Shown: positions 28,504-37,819 of the stretch, one piece after another
How the letters are laid out: every line of letters starts with the position of its first letter
How positions within the stretch are numbered: position 1 is the first letter of the stretch
Assembly: GCF_020526085.1 (NCBI RefSeq)
Contig: NZ_CP084874.1
Span: forward strand, 2,666,001-2,730,000
DNA: 64,000 bases
Origin: Klebsiella africana
GTDB lineage: Bacteria > Pseudomonadota > Gammaproteobacteria > Enterobacterales > Enterobacteriaceae
Reading direction: 5' to 3'
The notes under the pieces: generated by a model
Databases searched by the model: none
Told to the model about the DNA's origin: nothing
Seen by the model: only the letters and a program-made list of their open reading frames with translations
Position numbers and translations under genes: made by a program

Positions 28504-29364
28504 ATGCGTTATGTTCGCCTGTGTGTTATCTCCCTGTTAGCCTCCCTGCCGCTGGCGGTACACGCCAGCCCGCAGCCGCTTGAGCAAATTAAACTAAGCG
28601 AAAGCCAGCTGTCGGGCCGCGTGGGCATGATAGAAATGGATCTGGCCAGCGGCCGCACGCTGACCGCCTGGCGCGCCGATGAACGCTTTCCCATGATGAG
28701 CACCTTTAAAGTACTGCTCTGCGGCGCGGTGCTGGCGCGGGTGGATGCCGGTGACGAACAGCTGGAGCGACGGATCCATTACCGCCAGCAGGATCTGGTG
28801 GCTTACTCGCCGGTCAGCGAAAAACACCTTGCCGACGGGATGACGGTCGGCGAACTCTGCACCGCCGCCATCACTATGAGCGATAATAGCGCCGCCAATC
28901 TGCTGCTGGGCACCGTCGGCGGCCCTGCGGGATTGACTGCCTTTCTGCGCCAGATCGGTGACAACGTCACGCGCCTTGACCGCTGGGAAACAGAACTGAA
29001 TGAGGCGCTTCCCGGCGACGCGCGCGACACCACCACCCCGGCCAGCATGGCCGCCACGCTGCGTAAACTACTGACCGCACAACATCTGAGCGCCCGTTCG
29101 CAACAGCAGCTTCTGCAGTGGATGGTAGACGATCGGGTTGCCGGCCCGCTGATCCGCGCCGTAGTGCCGCCGGGCTGGTTTATCGCCGATAAGACCGGGG
29201 CTGGCGAACGGGGTGCGCGCGGCATTGTCGCCCTGCTCGGCCCGGACGGCAAACCGGAGCGCATTGTGGTGATCTATCTGCGGGATACCCCGGCGAGTAT
29301 GGCCGAGCGTAACCAGCAGATCGCCGGGATAGGTGCCGCGCTGATCGAGCACTGGCAACGCTAA
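28504..29364 (+). CDS. bla: chromosomal SHV/LEN/OKP-family class A beta-lactamase
   Basis: A 286-residue class A enzyme that hydrolyses penicillins in the periplasm. It has a signal peptide to about residue 21 (VHA), STFK at Ambler 70-73, SDN at 130-132, the omega loop with Glu166 and Asn170, and KTG at 234-236. Residues 238 and 240 are Gly and Glu, and 164 and 179 are Arg and Asp, so no classical extended-spectrum change is present. The N-terminal part reads like SHV, and the C-terminal part ([25 protein letters not shown]) like LEN. Ala104, Thr124 and Gly140 differ from SHV-1 as I recall it. ATG 28504 follows AAGGAA. Confidence 0.93.
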   Translation: MRYVRLCVISLLASLPLAVHASPQPLEQIKLSESQLSGRVGMIEMDLASGRTLTAWRADERFPMMSTFKVLLCGAVLARVDAGDEQLERRIHYRQQDLVAYSPVSEKHLADGMTVGELCTAAITMSDNSAANLLLGTVGGPAGLTAFLRQIGDNVTRLDRWETELNEALPGDARDTTTPASMAATLRKLLTAQHLSARSQQQLLQWMVDDRVAGPLIRAVVPPGWFIADKTGAGERGARGIVALLGPDGKPERIVVIYLRDTPASMAERNQQIAGIGAALIEHWQR

Positions 29365-29381
29365 CCCGGCGGTGCCGCGCG

Positions 29382-30146
29382 TTATCCGGCCCGCAGCACT
29401 TCGCAGGCGTGCCGGGCGATATGACTGGCGGCAGCATCGGAGAGATGCCGGTCGGTAATGATGGTGCTGAATCGGGTCAAGGGTAACGCCATAAAGGTGG
29501 CCACCTGATTGTATTTCGAACTGTCGCACAGCAGGATGCTTCTCGCGCTGACCTGGCTGACGGTCTCCTTGACGGTAACCTTGTTCTCATCAGGGGTGAA
29601 TATTCCGCGACTGTCCCAGCCGCTGGCGGAGATAAAAGCCGTATCGATAGCCAGGTGGCGTAACGTACGCGCCGCCGATTCGCCCACACAAGATCGGTTC
29701 TCCCGGCACAGCGTGCCGCCGGTGTGGATCACACCGCACTGGCTGGCATCGATCAGCAGTTGGGTTATCTCAAAATCATTGGTGACCACCTGGAGATCAT
29801 CCCGGTCAAGGATCGCCCGCGCCAGCGCCAGGGTGGTGGTCCCGGCATCCAGATAGATACAGCTGTTTTTGGCGATATGACTCGCCGCCAGCGCGCCAAT
29901 CGCCTGTTTCTCCTCGCTCTGCAGCGTGCTTTTCACCAGATGGCTGGGTTCCGTGGCCAGCCGGCTGACGGCGCGTACGCCGCCCGAGACGCTGACCAGA
30001 AGCCCCTGTTCCTCCAGTTTACTGACGTCCCGACGGATGGTCATATGGGACACGCCGAGGATCTCCGTCAGCTCATTAATGCTTACCGCCCCACGCTGCT
30101 CCACGAGGGCTAAAATACGCTGATGTCGTTCTACTGGAATCACCAC
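29382..30146 (-). CDS. ygbI: DeoR-family regulator YgbI
   Basis: A 254-residue DeoR-type regulator. The N-terminal HTH contains VSINELTEILGVSHMTIRRDVSKL, and the C-terminal effector domain has the sugar-phosphate binding signature (YLDAGTTTLALARAI; SASGWDSRGIF). It is divergent from ltnD and its operon, as E. coli ygbI is from ygbJKLMN, so it is the likely regulator of L-threonate catabolism. It probably starts with tandem GTG codons. The ligand is presumably a pathway phosphate intermediate (inference). Confidence 0.9.
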   Translation of the reverse strand: MVIPVERHQRILALVEQRGAVSINELTEILGVSHMTIRRDVSKLEEQGLLVSVSGGVRAVSRLATEPSHLVKSTLQSEEKQAIGALAASHIAKNSCIYLDAGTTTLALARAILDRDDLQVVTNDFEITQLLIDASQCGVIHTGGTLCRENRSCVGESAARTLRHLAIDTAFISASGWDSRGIFTPDENKVTVKETVSQVSARSILLCDSSKYNQVATFMALPLTRFSTIITDRHLSDAAASHIARHACEVLRAG

Positions 30147-30403
30147 TCTCCCCTTACCATTTTTTCACACCCGACGTCACAACTTGCGCTGTGCATCTGG
30201 CGACACCCTATGTTGTTATCGCGCTTTACCGCTGTTTTTACGCTATTTTAGGGCAAGAATCGCCGTTGCGCAGCCTCTTTCCGCCTGTGAATTTTTTATA
30301 TTCATGTGGGTTATTCGTGATAGTTCTCACATAAATTCACATTATAACGCTTTATTCTATCATTAAATCACATTAATTAACGAATATTCACAAGGAGACC
30401 ATC
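30147..30403. promoter_or_regulatory. ygbI-ltnD divergent control region
   Basis: 257 bp, AT-rich in the half nearest ltnD. The hexamer TTCACA or its complement recurs near 30290, 30335 and 30388, including TGTGAA..N..TTCATG at about 30287-30307, and TCACATAAATTCACAT near 30327-30342. These are candidate YgbI or CRP half-sites; I cannot separate the two. Confidence 0.4.
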
Positions 30404-31306
30404 ATGGCTGTACACACTAACGTCTGCGTGATTGGACTGGGTTCAATGGGCATGGGCGCCGCCCGCGCCTGCCTGCAGGCGGGCCTGAACACCTGGGGCG
30501 TTGACATCAACCCCGACAACTGTCGCGCACTGCTGGCGGCAGGCGCCAAAGACGCGGGCCCCAGCGCGGTGCCTTTCGCCACTGAACTGGATGCGGTCGT
30601 GCTGCTGGTGGTCAATGCCGCCCAGGTGCGAGGGATCCTGTTCGGCGAGAACGGCCTCGCCGCCCACCTGAAGCCGGGCACCGTCGTCATGGTGTCGTCC
30701 ACTATCGCCTCCGCCGATGCCCAGGCCATTGCCACGGCGCTGGCGGAGTACCAGCTATTGATGCTCGATGCGCCGGTATCGGGCGGCGCAGTGAAAGCAG
30801 CCGCCGGCGACATGACGGTGATGGCTTCCGGGAGCGATGCCGCCTTTGACCGCCTGGCGCCGGTGCTGGACGCGGTGGCCGGCAAAGTCTATCGCATCGG
30901 CAGCGACATTGGCCTTGGCTCAACGGTAAAAATTATCCACCAGCTGCTGGCCGGGGTGCATATCGCCGTTGCCGCCGAAGCGATGGCGCTTGCCGCCCGC
31001 GCCGGGATCCCGCTGGAGACGATGTACGACGTGGTAACGCACGCGGCGGGTAATTCCTGGATGTTTGAGAATCGCATGCAGCACGTCCTGGATGGCGATT
31101 ACTCGCCAAAATCCGCCGTGGATATTTTTGTCAAAGATCTCGGTTTGGTGAATGACACCGCCCGGGCGCTGACCTTCCCGCTGCCGCTCGCCACCACCGC
31201 GCTGAATATGTTCACCTCCGCCAGCAATGCCGGATTCGGCCGGGAAGATGACAGCGCGGTGATCAAGATTTTCAACGGCATCACCCTGCCGGGCCACAAA
31301 CAGTGA
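30404..31306 (+). CDS. ltnD: L-threonate dehydrogenase LtnD (YgbJ)
   Basis: A 300-residue 3-hydroxyisobutyrate-dehydrogenase-family enzyme. The N-terminal NAD loop is GLGSMGMGAA, the substrate segment DAPVSGGAVKAA, and the catalytic Lys lies in GSTVKIIHQLL. In the pathway established for YgbJ orthologues it oxidises L-threonate to 2-oxo-tetronate. It is the first gene of a five-gene operon and has an AAGGAG ribosome site. Confidence 0.93.
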   Translation: MAVHTNVCVIGLGSMGMGAARACLQAGLNTWGVDINPDNCRALLAAGAKDAGPSAVPFATELDAVVLLVVNAAQVRGILFGENGLAAHLKPGTVVMVSSTIASADAQAIATALAEYQLLMLDAPVSGGAVKAAAGDMTVMASGSDAAFDRLAPVLDAVAGKVYRIGSDIGLGSTVKIIHQLLAGVHIAVAAEAMALAARAGIPLETMYDVVTHAAGNSWMFENRMQHVLDGDYSPKSAVDIFVKDLGLVNDTARALTFPLPLATTALNMFTSASNAGFGREDDSAVIKIFNGITLPGHKQ

Positions 31307-31317
31307 GGAGAGACAAC

Positions 31318-32583
31318 ATGCAGCTTGGTGTCATTGCCGATGACTTCACCGGCGCCACGGATATTGCCAGCTTCCTCGTGCGCAACGGCATGCCGACGGT
31401 GCAACTGAATGGCGTGCCGACCCGCGATCTTCCGCTGACCAGCGAGGCAGTGGTCATCAGCCTGAAAACCCGCTCCTGCCCGGCGGAAATGGCCGTCAGC
31501 CAGTCGCTGGCGGCCCTGCGCTGGCTGCAGGCCCAGGGCTGTCAGCAGTTTTATTTCAAGTACTGTTCCACGTTCGACAGCACCGCGCAGGGCAACATTG
31601 GTCCGGTGCTGGATGCCCTGCTGGCCGAGCTGGGTGAGATGCGGACGGTGATTTCCCCGGCGCTGCCGGTGAACGGCCGCACGGTCTATCAGGGATACCT
31701 GTTCGTCGGCGAGCAACTGCTGAATGAGTCCGGGATGCGCCACCATCCGGTGACGCCGATGGAGGATGCGCACCTGGGGCGCTTAGTTGAGCGCCAGGGG
31801 CGCGGAAAAGCCGCGCTGATTGCCTGGCCAATTGTCGCCCGGGGGCCGGAGGCGGTCGCCGCCGCGCTGGCGGTAGTCAACGATCCGGCGGTGCGCTATG
31901 TGGTGCTCGACGCCCTCAGTGAACAGGATCTGCTCACCCAGGGCGTGGCGCTGCGCGAGATGAAGCTGGTCTCCGGCGGTTCCGGGCTCGCCATCGGCCT
32001 CGCCCGCGACTGGGCGCAGCGCCATGGTGCCCGCGGTGAAAGCGCTCAGGCGGGCATGCCGCTGGCCGGCCCGGCGGTGGTGCTCTCAGGCTCCTGCTCG
32101 GTGATGACCAACAGCCAGGTGGCGGCGTATCGTGAACAGGCCCCCGCCCGCGCCGTCGACTTAAGCGCCTGCTTTACCGATCTGGAGAGCTACGTCAGGA
32201 CGCTGACTGACTGGGTGGACGCGCAGCGCGATGCGCCACTGGCGCCGATGATCTATGCCACCACCGAGCCGCAAACGCTGCAGCAGATCCAGGCGCAGTA
32301 TGGCGACAAAGCCAGCAGCGAACGGGTGGAACAGCTGTTTGCCGCTCTTGCCGCCGCCTTGAAGGCGAAAGGATTTACCCGCTTTATTGTTGCCGGAGGG
32401 GAAACGTCGAGCATTGTGGCGCAGACGCTGGGGGTCGAGGCGTTCCATATTGGGCCGACCATCTCCCCCGGCGTTCCCTGGGTGCGTGACACCCGCCAGC
32501 CGCTCTCCCTGGCGCTGAAATCAGGTAATTTCGGCGATATCCAGTTCTTTTCCCGTGCCCAGCAGGAGTTTCGTCATGACTGA
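31318..32583 (+). CDS. otnK: 3-oxo-tetronate kinase OtnK (YgbK)
   Basis: A 421-residue DUF1537-family four-carbon acid-sugar kinase. It opens with the signature GVIADDFTGATDIASFL and has the C-terminal nucleotide-binding segment VAGGETSSIV followed by ISPGVPW. It phosphorylates 3-oxo-tetronate at C4. ATG 31318 follows GAGGAG. Its last eight bases overlap otnC (ATGACTGA). Confidence 0.93.
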   Translation: MQLGVIADDFTGATDIASFLVRNGMPTVQLNGVPTRDLPLTSEAVVISLKTRSCPAEMAVSQSLAALRWLQAQGCQQFYFKYCSTFDSTAQGNIGPVLDALLAELGEMRTVISPALPVNGRTVYQGYLFVGEQLLNESGMRHHPVTPMEDAHLGRLVERQGRGKAALIAWPIVARGPEAVAAALAVVNDPAVRYVVLDALSEQDLLTQGVALREMKLVSGGSGLAIGLARDWAQRHGARGESAQAGMPLAGPAVVLSGSCSVMTNSQVAAYREQAPARAVDLSACFTDLESYVRTLTDWVDAQRDAPLAPMIYATTEPQTLQQIQAQYGDKASSERVEQLFAALAAALKAKGFTRFIVAGGETSSIVAQTLGVEAFHIGPTISPGVPWVRDTRQPLSLALKSGNFGDIQFFSRAQQEFRHD

Positions 32584-33196
32584 GCAACAACTGCGAGAGG
32601 AAATGGTGCAGATTGGCGCCTCGCTGTTTAGCCGCGGCTATGCCACCGGCTCCGCCGGTAATCTGTCGCTGCTGCTGCCGGATGGCAACCTGCTGGCGAC
32701 GCCGACCGGCTCCTGCCTCGGGGAACTGCAGGCTCAGCAGTTGTCGGTGGTGACGTTGCAAGGGGAATGGATCTCCGGCGACAAACCATCGAAAGAGGTC
32801 ACGTTTCACCGGGCGGTCTATTTGCACAACCCGGCCTGCAAGGCGATTGTCCACTTGCACAGCCACTACCTGACCGCGCTCTCCTGCCTGCAGGGGCTCG
32901 ATCCGCACAACTGTATCCGCCCCTTTACCCCCTACGTGGTGATGCGCGTCGGCGACGTCCCGGTGGTTCCCTACTACCGACCGGGCGATGACCGTATTGC
33001 CGAGGCGCTGGCCGGGTTGGCGCCGCGCTATAACGCCTTTTTGCTGGCCAACCACGGTCCTGTGGTCACCGGCTCATCGCTGCGCGAAGCCACCAACAAT
33101 ACCGAAGAGCTGGAAGAAACCGCGCGGCTGATGTTTACCCTCGGCAATCGCGAGATCCGCTACCTGACCGCTGACGAAGTGAATGAACTGAGATAA
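32576..33196 (+). CDS. otnC: 3-oxo-tetronate 4-phosphate decarboxylase OtnC (YgbL)
   Basis: A 206-residue class II aldolase/adducin-fold enzyme. Metal ligands are visible in [10 protein letters not shown] and a third His in NHGPVVTG; the GSAGNLS loop binds phosphate. It decarboxylates 3-oxo-tetronate 4-phosphate to dihydroxyacetone phosphate. The start overlaps the otnK stop, with AGGAG seven bases before it. Confidence 0.92.
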   Translation: MTEQQLREEMVQIGASLFSRGYATGSAGNLSLLLPDGNLLATPTGSCLGELQAQQLSVVTLQGEWISGDKPSKEVTFHRAVYLHNPACKAIVHLHSHYLTALSCLQGLDPHNCIRPFTPYVVMRVGDVPVVPYYRPGDDRIAEALAGLAPRYNAFLLANHGPVVTGSSLREATNNTEELEETARLMFTLGNREIRYLTADEVNELR

Positions 33197-33200
33197 AACC

Positions 33201-33983
33201 ATGCCAAAATTCGCTGCAAATTTATCCATGCTGTTTACCGAACTGCCGTTCCTGGACCGCTTTGCCGCCGCTGCCCAGGCGGGATTTGAGGCCGTGGAGT
33301 TTCTGTTTCCCTATGAGTATGCCGCCGGGGAAATCAGACAGCGCCTGCAGGAGAACCAGCTGCAGCTGGTGCTGTTCAATACCCCGCCCGGCGACGTCAA
33401 CGCCGGAGAATGGGGTCTCGCCGCCGTCCCCGGGAGACGCGCGGAGGCCCGGCGCAATATTGAGCTGGCGCTGGAGTATGCCTGCCAGCTCGGTTGCCCG
33501 CAGGTGCATATCATGGCCGGCGTGGTGCCGCCAGGAGCGGATCGCGCAGCCTGCGAGTCCGTACTGATCGATAACCTGCGCTACGCCGCAGAGAGCTTTG
33601 CCCGTCACGACAAGCGGATACTCATCGAAGCGCTGAATCCGCAGACCAAACCGGGCTATTTCTACCACAGCCAATATCAAACGCTGGCGATGGTGAAACG
33701 GGTCGACAGGCCAAACCTGGCGGTGCAGTTAGATCTGTTTCACGCGCAGAAAGTGGACGGTAATTTAAGCCATCTTATTACCGAATACGCCGGCCAATAT
33801 CGCCATATTCAGATTGCCTCTCTGCCCGACCGTCATGAACCGGATGAAGGCGAAATAAACTATCCGTGGCTTTACGCGCTTCTGGATAAAACCGGTTATG
33901 ACGGCTGGATCGGCTGCGAATATATCCCCCGGGCAGACACGCTTTCCGGGCTGGGGTGGTTCTCGCCCTACCGAAAAAAATAA
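33201..33983 (+). CDS. otnI: 2-oxo-tetronate isomerase OtnI (YgbM)
   Basis: A 260-residue hydroxypyruvate-isomerase-family TIM barrel. Signature parts are the opening [18 protein letters not shown], the Glu in [16 protein letters not shown], and the C-terminal GWIGCEYIP carrying the second catalytic Glu. It interconverts 2-oxo- and 3-oxo-tetronate, linking LtnD to OtnK. It follows otnC by 4 bp. Confidence 0.92.
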   Translation: MPKFAANLSMLFTELPFLDRFAAAAQAGFEAVEFLFPYEYAAGEIRQRLQENQLQLVLFNTPPGDVNAGEWGLAAVPGRRAEARRNIELALEYACQLGCPQVHIMAGVVPPGADRAACESVLIDNLRYAAESFARHDKRILIEALNPQTKPGYFYHSQYQTLAMVKRVDRPNLAVQLDLFHAQKVDGNLSHLITEYAGQYRHIQIASLPDRHEPDEGEINYPWLYALLDKTGYDGWIGCEYIPRADTLSGLGWFSPYRKK

Positions 33984-34040
33984 ACACCGTTTTCTAAAAA
34001 AAAAACTCTCTGTACACCTGTTAATACCCGAGGCAAACCT

Positions 34041-35405
34041 ATGTCGACATCGGCGCTGTTACTTATTGCGTTAGCCAGCGTAGTGCTGTTGCTCTTGCTG
34101 GTGATCAAAGCGAAAGCGCATCCTTTTGTGGCGCTCCTGATCGTCAGTCTGCTGGTGGCATTCGCCACCGGCATTCCGGCAGATAAAATTATTACGACCA
34201 TCGAAAAAGGCATGGGCGGCCTGCTCGGCCACATCGCCAGCATTATTATTCTGGGCTCAATGCTGGGGGTGCTGATTGAAATATCCGGCGGCGCCGAATC
34301 GCTGGCGAAAACGTTGACCGGCGTGCTGGGTTCTAAACGGACTATTGCCGCCTTAACCATCGTGGCTTTTATTCTCGGCACCCCGGTCTTTTTTGAAGTC
34401 GGCTTTATCATCATCATTCCGTTAATCTACGGTTTCAGCAAAGTCGCCCACGTGTCGCCGCTGAAGTTTGGCCTGCCGATGGCCGGCGTGATGCTAACCG
34501 TCCACGTGGCGCTGCCCACCCACCCTGGCGCAGCGGCCGCGGCAGGCATTCTGCATAGCGATGTCGGCTGGCTGATGCTGGCGGGAATTGGGGTGTCGGT
34601 GGTCGTCGGTATCGTGGGCTATTTTGTCGCCCGCTTTATCAATCGACGCCATTATCATCTGTCGATTAACGTGCTGGAGCAGCAGCAAACGGCGGAAGTA
34701 CCGGACCTCTCCGTTAACGCGCAACAGACTCGTCTGCCGCCGCCGAATGCGCTGGTTATCGGTGGGCTGATCGTGGTGCCCATCATGCTGATTGTGTCCG
34801 GGACGCTGTGTCAGGCGCTGCTGCTACCGGAAAGCGCGGTTCGCCAGCTGATGACCGTCATTGGTACCCCGCCGGTCGCCCTGCTGATCTCCCTGGGGCT
34901 GGCCAGCTGGACGCTGGGCATCCGTCGGCGCATGAGCCTGAAAAAGCTGGGCGAAGTCACTGGCAGCGCGATCCCCTCTTCGGCGGACGTGATCCTCGTC
35001 GCCGGGGCTGGCGGTGCCTTTGGCGGCGTACTGGTCGCCTCCGGCATCGGCAATGCCTTAGCCGAGGCGCTGGAGACCATTCATCTGCCGCTGATGCCCG
35101 CCGCTTTTCTGCTGTCGCTGGTGCTCAGGGCCTCGCAGGGTTCGGCCACTGTGGCGATCCTCACCACCTCCGGTCTGCTGTCTCAGGCGGTTATCGGGCT
35201 GGATCCGATTCAACTGGTGCTGGTGACGCTGGCGACCTGCTTCGGCTCGCTCGGGTTGTCGCACGTCAATGACGCCGGATTCTGGGTCGTCACCCGCTAC
35301 CTCGGGCTCTCAGTGCCGGACGGGTTAAAAACCTGGACCGTGCTGACGACCATTATGGGAGTAACGGGCTTTCTCATCACCTGGCTGCTGTGGTTTGTGC
35401 TGTGA
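34041..35405 (+). CDS. ygbN: GntP-family permease YgbN
   Basis: A 454-residue gluconate-permease-family protein with about 12 to 14 hydrophobic segments. Conserved parts are AKAHPFVALLIVSLLVAFATG, HVALPTHPGAAAAAG and LRASQGSATVAILTTSG. It is the last gene of the cluster and presumably imports L-threonate or a related four-carbon acid. The 57-bp gap before it contains a run of ten A residues. A strong terminator follows. Confidence 0.92.
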   Translation: MSTSALLLIALASVVLLLLLVIKAKAHPFVALLIVSLLVAFATGIPADKIITTIEKGMGGLLGHIASIIILGSMLGVLIEISGGAESLAKTLTGVLGSKRTIAALTIVAFILGTPVFFEVGFIIIIPLIYGFSKVAHVSPLKFGLPMAGVMLTVHVALPTHPGAAAAAGILHSDVGWLMLAGIGVSVVVGIVGYFVARFINRRHYHLSINVLEQQQTAEVPDLSVNAQQTRLPPPNALVIGGLIVVPIMLIVSGTLCQALLLPESAVRQLMTVIGTPPVALLISLGLASWTLGIRRRMSLKKLGEVTGSAIPSSADVILVAGAGGAFGGVLVASGIGNALAEALETIHLPLMPAAFLLSLVLRASQGSATVAILTTSGLLSQAVIGLDPIQLVLVTLATCFGSLGLSHVNDAGFWVVTRYLGLSVPDGLKTWTVLTTIMGVTGFLITWLLWFVL

Positions 35406-35413
35406 TATTCGCG

Positions 35414-35440
35414 AAGGTGGCCCCTGGGCCACCTTTATCT
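35414..35440 (+). terminator. Rho-independent terminator after ygbN
   Basis: AAGGTGGCC / GGCCACCTT arms with a CCTG loop, then a T-rich tail (TTTATCTATTTT). It lies between convergent genes. Confidence 0.93.
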
Positions 35441-36349
35441 ATTTTGGTAGTTACCGGGGCGCTGACAGGCAGTCACCTCGCCAGAAAGCGTTACCGGAAT
35501 GAAATAGCGTACGTGATAGCGCCTTTCCGCCGCTGGCCCACCTTCCGTATGACGCTCCACAAAACATTCAATATCGACCCCCTCTCGTCGGCTTGCTCCC
35601 AGCGCTGGCAACAACTCCATATACAGATCGCTGGATAAACGAGCGTAGCGCGCCCAACTACCGTAGAATTCGACGCCAACATATAGCCCGGGCCTTGTCG
35701 TCAGCGTGCTGTTCATCTTCAGCGCGGGCAGTGCCGCTCGCTGCAGATGACAACCGACAAAGGCGTTAACCTCGACGTTAAGCTCATTGTTTCTCGCCGC
35801 ATAATAATCGGATAACACAGAGAGGCTGTCGCCGCCGGCGGTGAAAAAGCGGTCTACCTTTTGTCTGATAGCCGTCTTCGCGGGGCTTTGCAATACCATA
35901 TCCGACAGGCACAGTTCATACTTCATTGAAGAGCCACGATAGACCCTTTCAGGCAGCGAACAGAAACGGGCCAGAGGCAGGCTCTCTCCCTCGGGGTCAA
36001 ATTTCTTTAACAGCAAAGCCGTGTCCCAATGCACAGCGCATCGGTATTCCCGAGGCGAGAGCGAGAAGCGCTTCTTAAACTCCCGGGAAAAGGTTTGCGG
36101 CGAGTCATAGCTTAACTGCCAGGCAATAGCGGCGATCGGCTGCCGGGTTAATCGCAAACTTACCGCCGCGATAGTCAACCGCCGCAGTCGGATATACTGT
36201 CCGATGGGTAACTGGCCATACTGATAAAACACTTCATAGACAAACCGACGCGAATAGCCCATATACTGCGCCAGGTCATCGATAGCTGGGTTGCAGTAGA
36301 TATTATCCTCCAGCCACGCCAGCATTTTTAAATAGAGCATCTGCTTCAT
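35435..36349 (-). CDS. Rob-like AraC-family regulator
   Basis: A 304-residue protein. Residues about 5-105 form an AraC DNA-binding domain with two HTH units (IDDLAQYMGYSRRFVYEVFY and IAAIAWQLSYDSPQTFSREF). Residues about 125-295 resemble the GyrI-like effector-binding domain found in Rob. The layout is that of Rob rather than the single-domain MarA. It is divergent from the LuxR-type gene across 310 AT-rich bases. Targets and ligand are unknown. Confidence 0.85.
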   Translation of the reverse strand: MKQMLYLKMLAWLEDNIYCNPAIDDLAQYMGYSRRFVYEVFYQYGQLPIGQYIRLRRLTIAAVSLRLTRQPIAAIAWQLSYDSPQTFSREFKKRFSLSPREYRCAVHWDTALLLKKFDPEGESLPLARFCSLPERVYRGSSMKYELCLSDMVLQSPAKTAIRQKVDRFFTAGGDSLSVLSDYYAARNNELNVEVNAFVGCHLQRAALPALKMNSTLTTRPGLYVGVEFYGSWARYARLSSDLYMELLPALGASRREGVDIECFVERHTEGGPAAERRYHVRYFIPVTLSGEVTACQRPGNYQNR

Positions 36350-36659
36350 AAGTACCGCATACTTCCTGTATTCTTGTCCTCCGCTAATTTTAGCAACAAG
36401 TAATGGCCCTCACTAAGCTTTTTATGCATCGCAAAAATAAAAAAACAAGAAACCACTTAAGATACCGGCATATATATACTTAACGTTTTGTTTATTAGGA
36501 ACTTTCGCATAACAATATACCGTTATCTCACTTTTCTTACCAGATATTGCATTAATGAAAAACATCCCTTAGATTACCTCGGCTAAAAATAGTCTTTGCA
36601 TCATCATTATATTCTTTAATTTATCCTGACATGTTATTTAATGCCCACAGGGAAGTTAT
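36350..36659. promoter_or_regulatory. AT-rich divergent intergenic region
   Basis: 310 bp between the AraC-type and first LuxR-type genes. It must hold both promoters, but the many A/T runs give several possible hexamers and I cannot choose. No small ORF with a ribosome site was found. Confidence 0.4.
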
Positions 36660-37271
36660 ATGACTCATTTTTTGTTCAATATAAAAAATCACTATTTGCG
36701 GGTCGCTATTGCGGAACTAATTGATGAAGCGATGAAGGCCGCCGGGCGGCAAGACTATCAGTTTTCTCAACAATGGGATGCAGGATCGATGGCGCAAGCT
36801 GATGTGGTATTCACGGAAATGGTCGCGGGTGAATGGTACCTGTGTCATGATCTTTTTCAGCATGCCCCAGAACAATACTCGCTTTTTATTTTCCCGGACA
36901 ATGACCACACTACCGTCGAAGAGGGTTTACCCAACTGTCTACGGCATGCGGTTTTTATGCCCCCTCACGCTTGCGTTCAGCGTCTAAAAGATGAGATAGC
37001 TCACGCCATTGAGCGTCCTCTGCTATCGCGGCAAGACCAGCCGTTCAATCGCCTGCGGCGTTGCATTAATTGCGCATGTAAGTCGGTCAGCGATGCGCAA
37101 ACCAAAGTTATTTACGCGTTTAGTATTGGCCTAAGTCCGCATGAAGTCGCCGCTGCGCTAAAAATTAGTCACAAAACGATTCATTCGCATAAAAAAAATA
37201 TTATGAGTAAGTTTAAGTTGAATAGCCGCCAGCAATTTAACAATCTTGTACAATTACTCGCCAGACGCTGA
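36660..37271 (+). CDS. LuxR-type HTH regulator 1, paralogue flanking blrP1
   Basis: A 203-residue protein. Its C-terminal region (about residues 140-200) is a GerE/LuxR helix-turn-helix (SIGLSPHEVAAALKISHKTIHSHKKN). The N-terminal half has no phosphoacceptor pattern of a receiver domain that I can see, but ADVVFTEMVAGEWYLCHDLF and SLFIFPDND suggest a receiver-like fold. A Cys-rich linker RRCINCACKS precedes the HTH. It is clearly paralogous to the protein at 41228-41857. A GGGAAG site precedes the ATG. It is convergent with a 39-residue membrane protein gene 30 bp away. Confidence 0.85.
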   Translation: MTHFLFNIKNHYLRVAIAELIDEAMKAAGRQDYQFSQQWDAGSMAQADVVFTEMVAGEWYLCHDLFQHAPEQYSLFIFPDNDHTTVEEGLPNCLRHAVFMPPHACVQRLKDEIAHAIERPLLSRQDQPFNRLRRCINCACKSVSDAQTKVIYAFSIGLSPHEVAAALKISHKTIHSHKKNIMSKFKLNSRQQFNNLVQLLARR

Positions 37272-37301
37272 TGTGAATCGTTAGTTCACCCCATTCACAG
37301 G

Positions 37302-37421
37302 TCATCGTCTGGAACGGAAGACGTATCGTCTTTTGCGTCTTTCCTTTATATAAGAAATACCACTCCATAAAGAAATAATGGGACATAAAACAAGGCACAA
37401 AATAATAAACAGATCGCTCAT
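37302..37421 (-). CDS. 39-residue small membrane protein 1
   Basis: This ORF is too short for usual gene calling. ATG 37421 has AGGA five bases upstream. The protein starts MSDLFIILCLVLCPIISLW, a single hydrophobic helix, followed by GISYIKERRKRR and a basic tail ending RSRR, so the C-terminus should face the cytoplasm. It resembles the ORF at 41854-41976: both start MS[DN], and both have SL..G.SY.K.RRK after the helix and end in Arg-Arg. Each sits convergent to a LuxR-type gene. The matching position and sequence of two copies support a real gene; its function is unknown. Confidence 0.72.
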   Translation of the reverse strand: MSDLFIILCLVLCPIISLWSGISYIKERRKRRYVFRSRR

Positions 37422-37819
37422 ATCAATCCTGATAAAATAATTTAATTTAGACTGATAATATTCACTCAATTTTATTCAGGCAAGACCAACACCACTTTTT
37501 GAGAGCGAGAAATACTATGGTAGGATAATTCCTGGTGGCGAATTTTAAGTAGTAAATTTAAACGCTGCACCAGTACCTCAGAAGGGGAATGAGAGGCCTG
37601 TGAGGGCCTTTTTCCATTGAGGATGAGAAAAAGATAGCTAAATATATAATTCCCTGTAGAGTGAGGGGAATCACAAAGTGAAGCTCCCGTTCCGCGTAGC
37701 GGACATCACGGTTGGTTGAATGTCGGAAAATACAGGCTTCCCTCTCCGAGGTCAGGCCATACCTCCCTGTTTACGCGCTGCGCAGACCATCTCACTCTGC
37801 CACAGCGACTGGAATGACT
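37422..37819. other. 398-bp region upstream of blrP1
   Basis: AT-rich at the left end, holding the promoter of the small membrane protein. At 37594-37613 a hairpin (AGGCC / GGCCT) followed by five T residues looks like a terminator on the plus strand with no gene before it, so a short RNA or leader may end there. A second small stem, TCCGC / GCGGA, lies near 37692. No ORF with good initiation signals was seen. Confidence 0.4.
37594..37613 (+). terminator. orphan terminator-like hairpin
   Basis: Five-base stem AGGCC / GGCCT, six-base loop, then TTTTT; about 210 bp before blrP1, with no annotated gene on this strand between it and the LuxR gene. Confidence 0.45.

Noticed and set aside
28504..29364. 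Extended-spectrum beta-lactamase
   Set aside because: Residues 238 and 240 are Gly and Glu, 164 is Arg and 179 is Asp, so the usual extended-spectrum changes are absent.
27949..30146. Mobile-element context for the beta-lactamase
   Set aside because: No insertion sequence, terminal repeats or transposase nearby; the gene sits in ordinary chromosomal order between lac and ygb.
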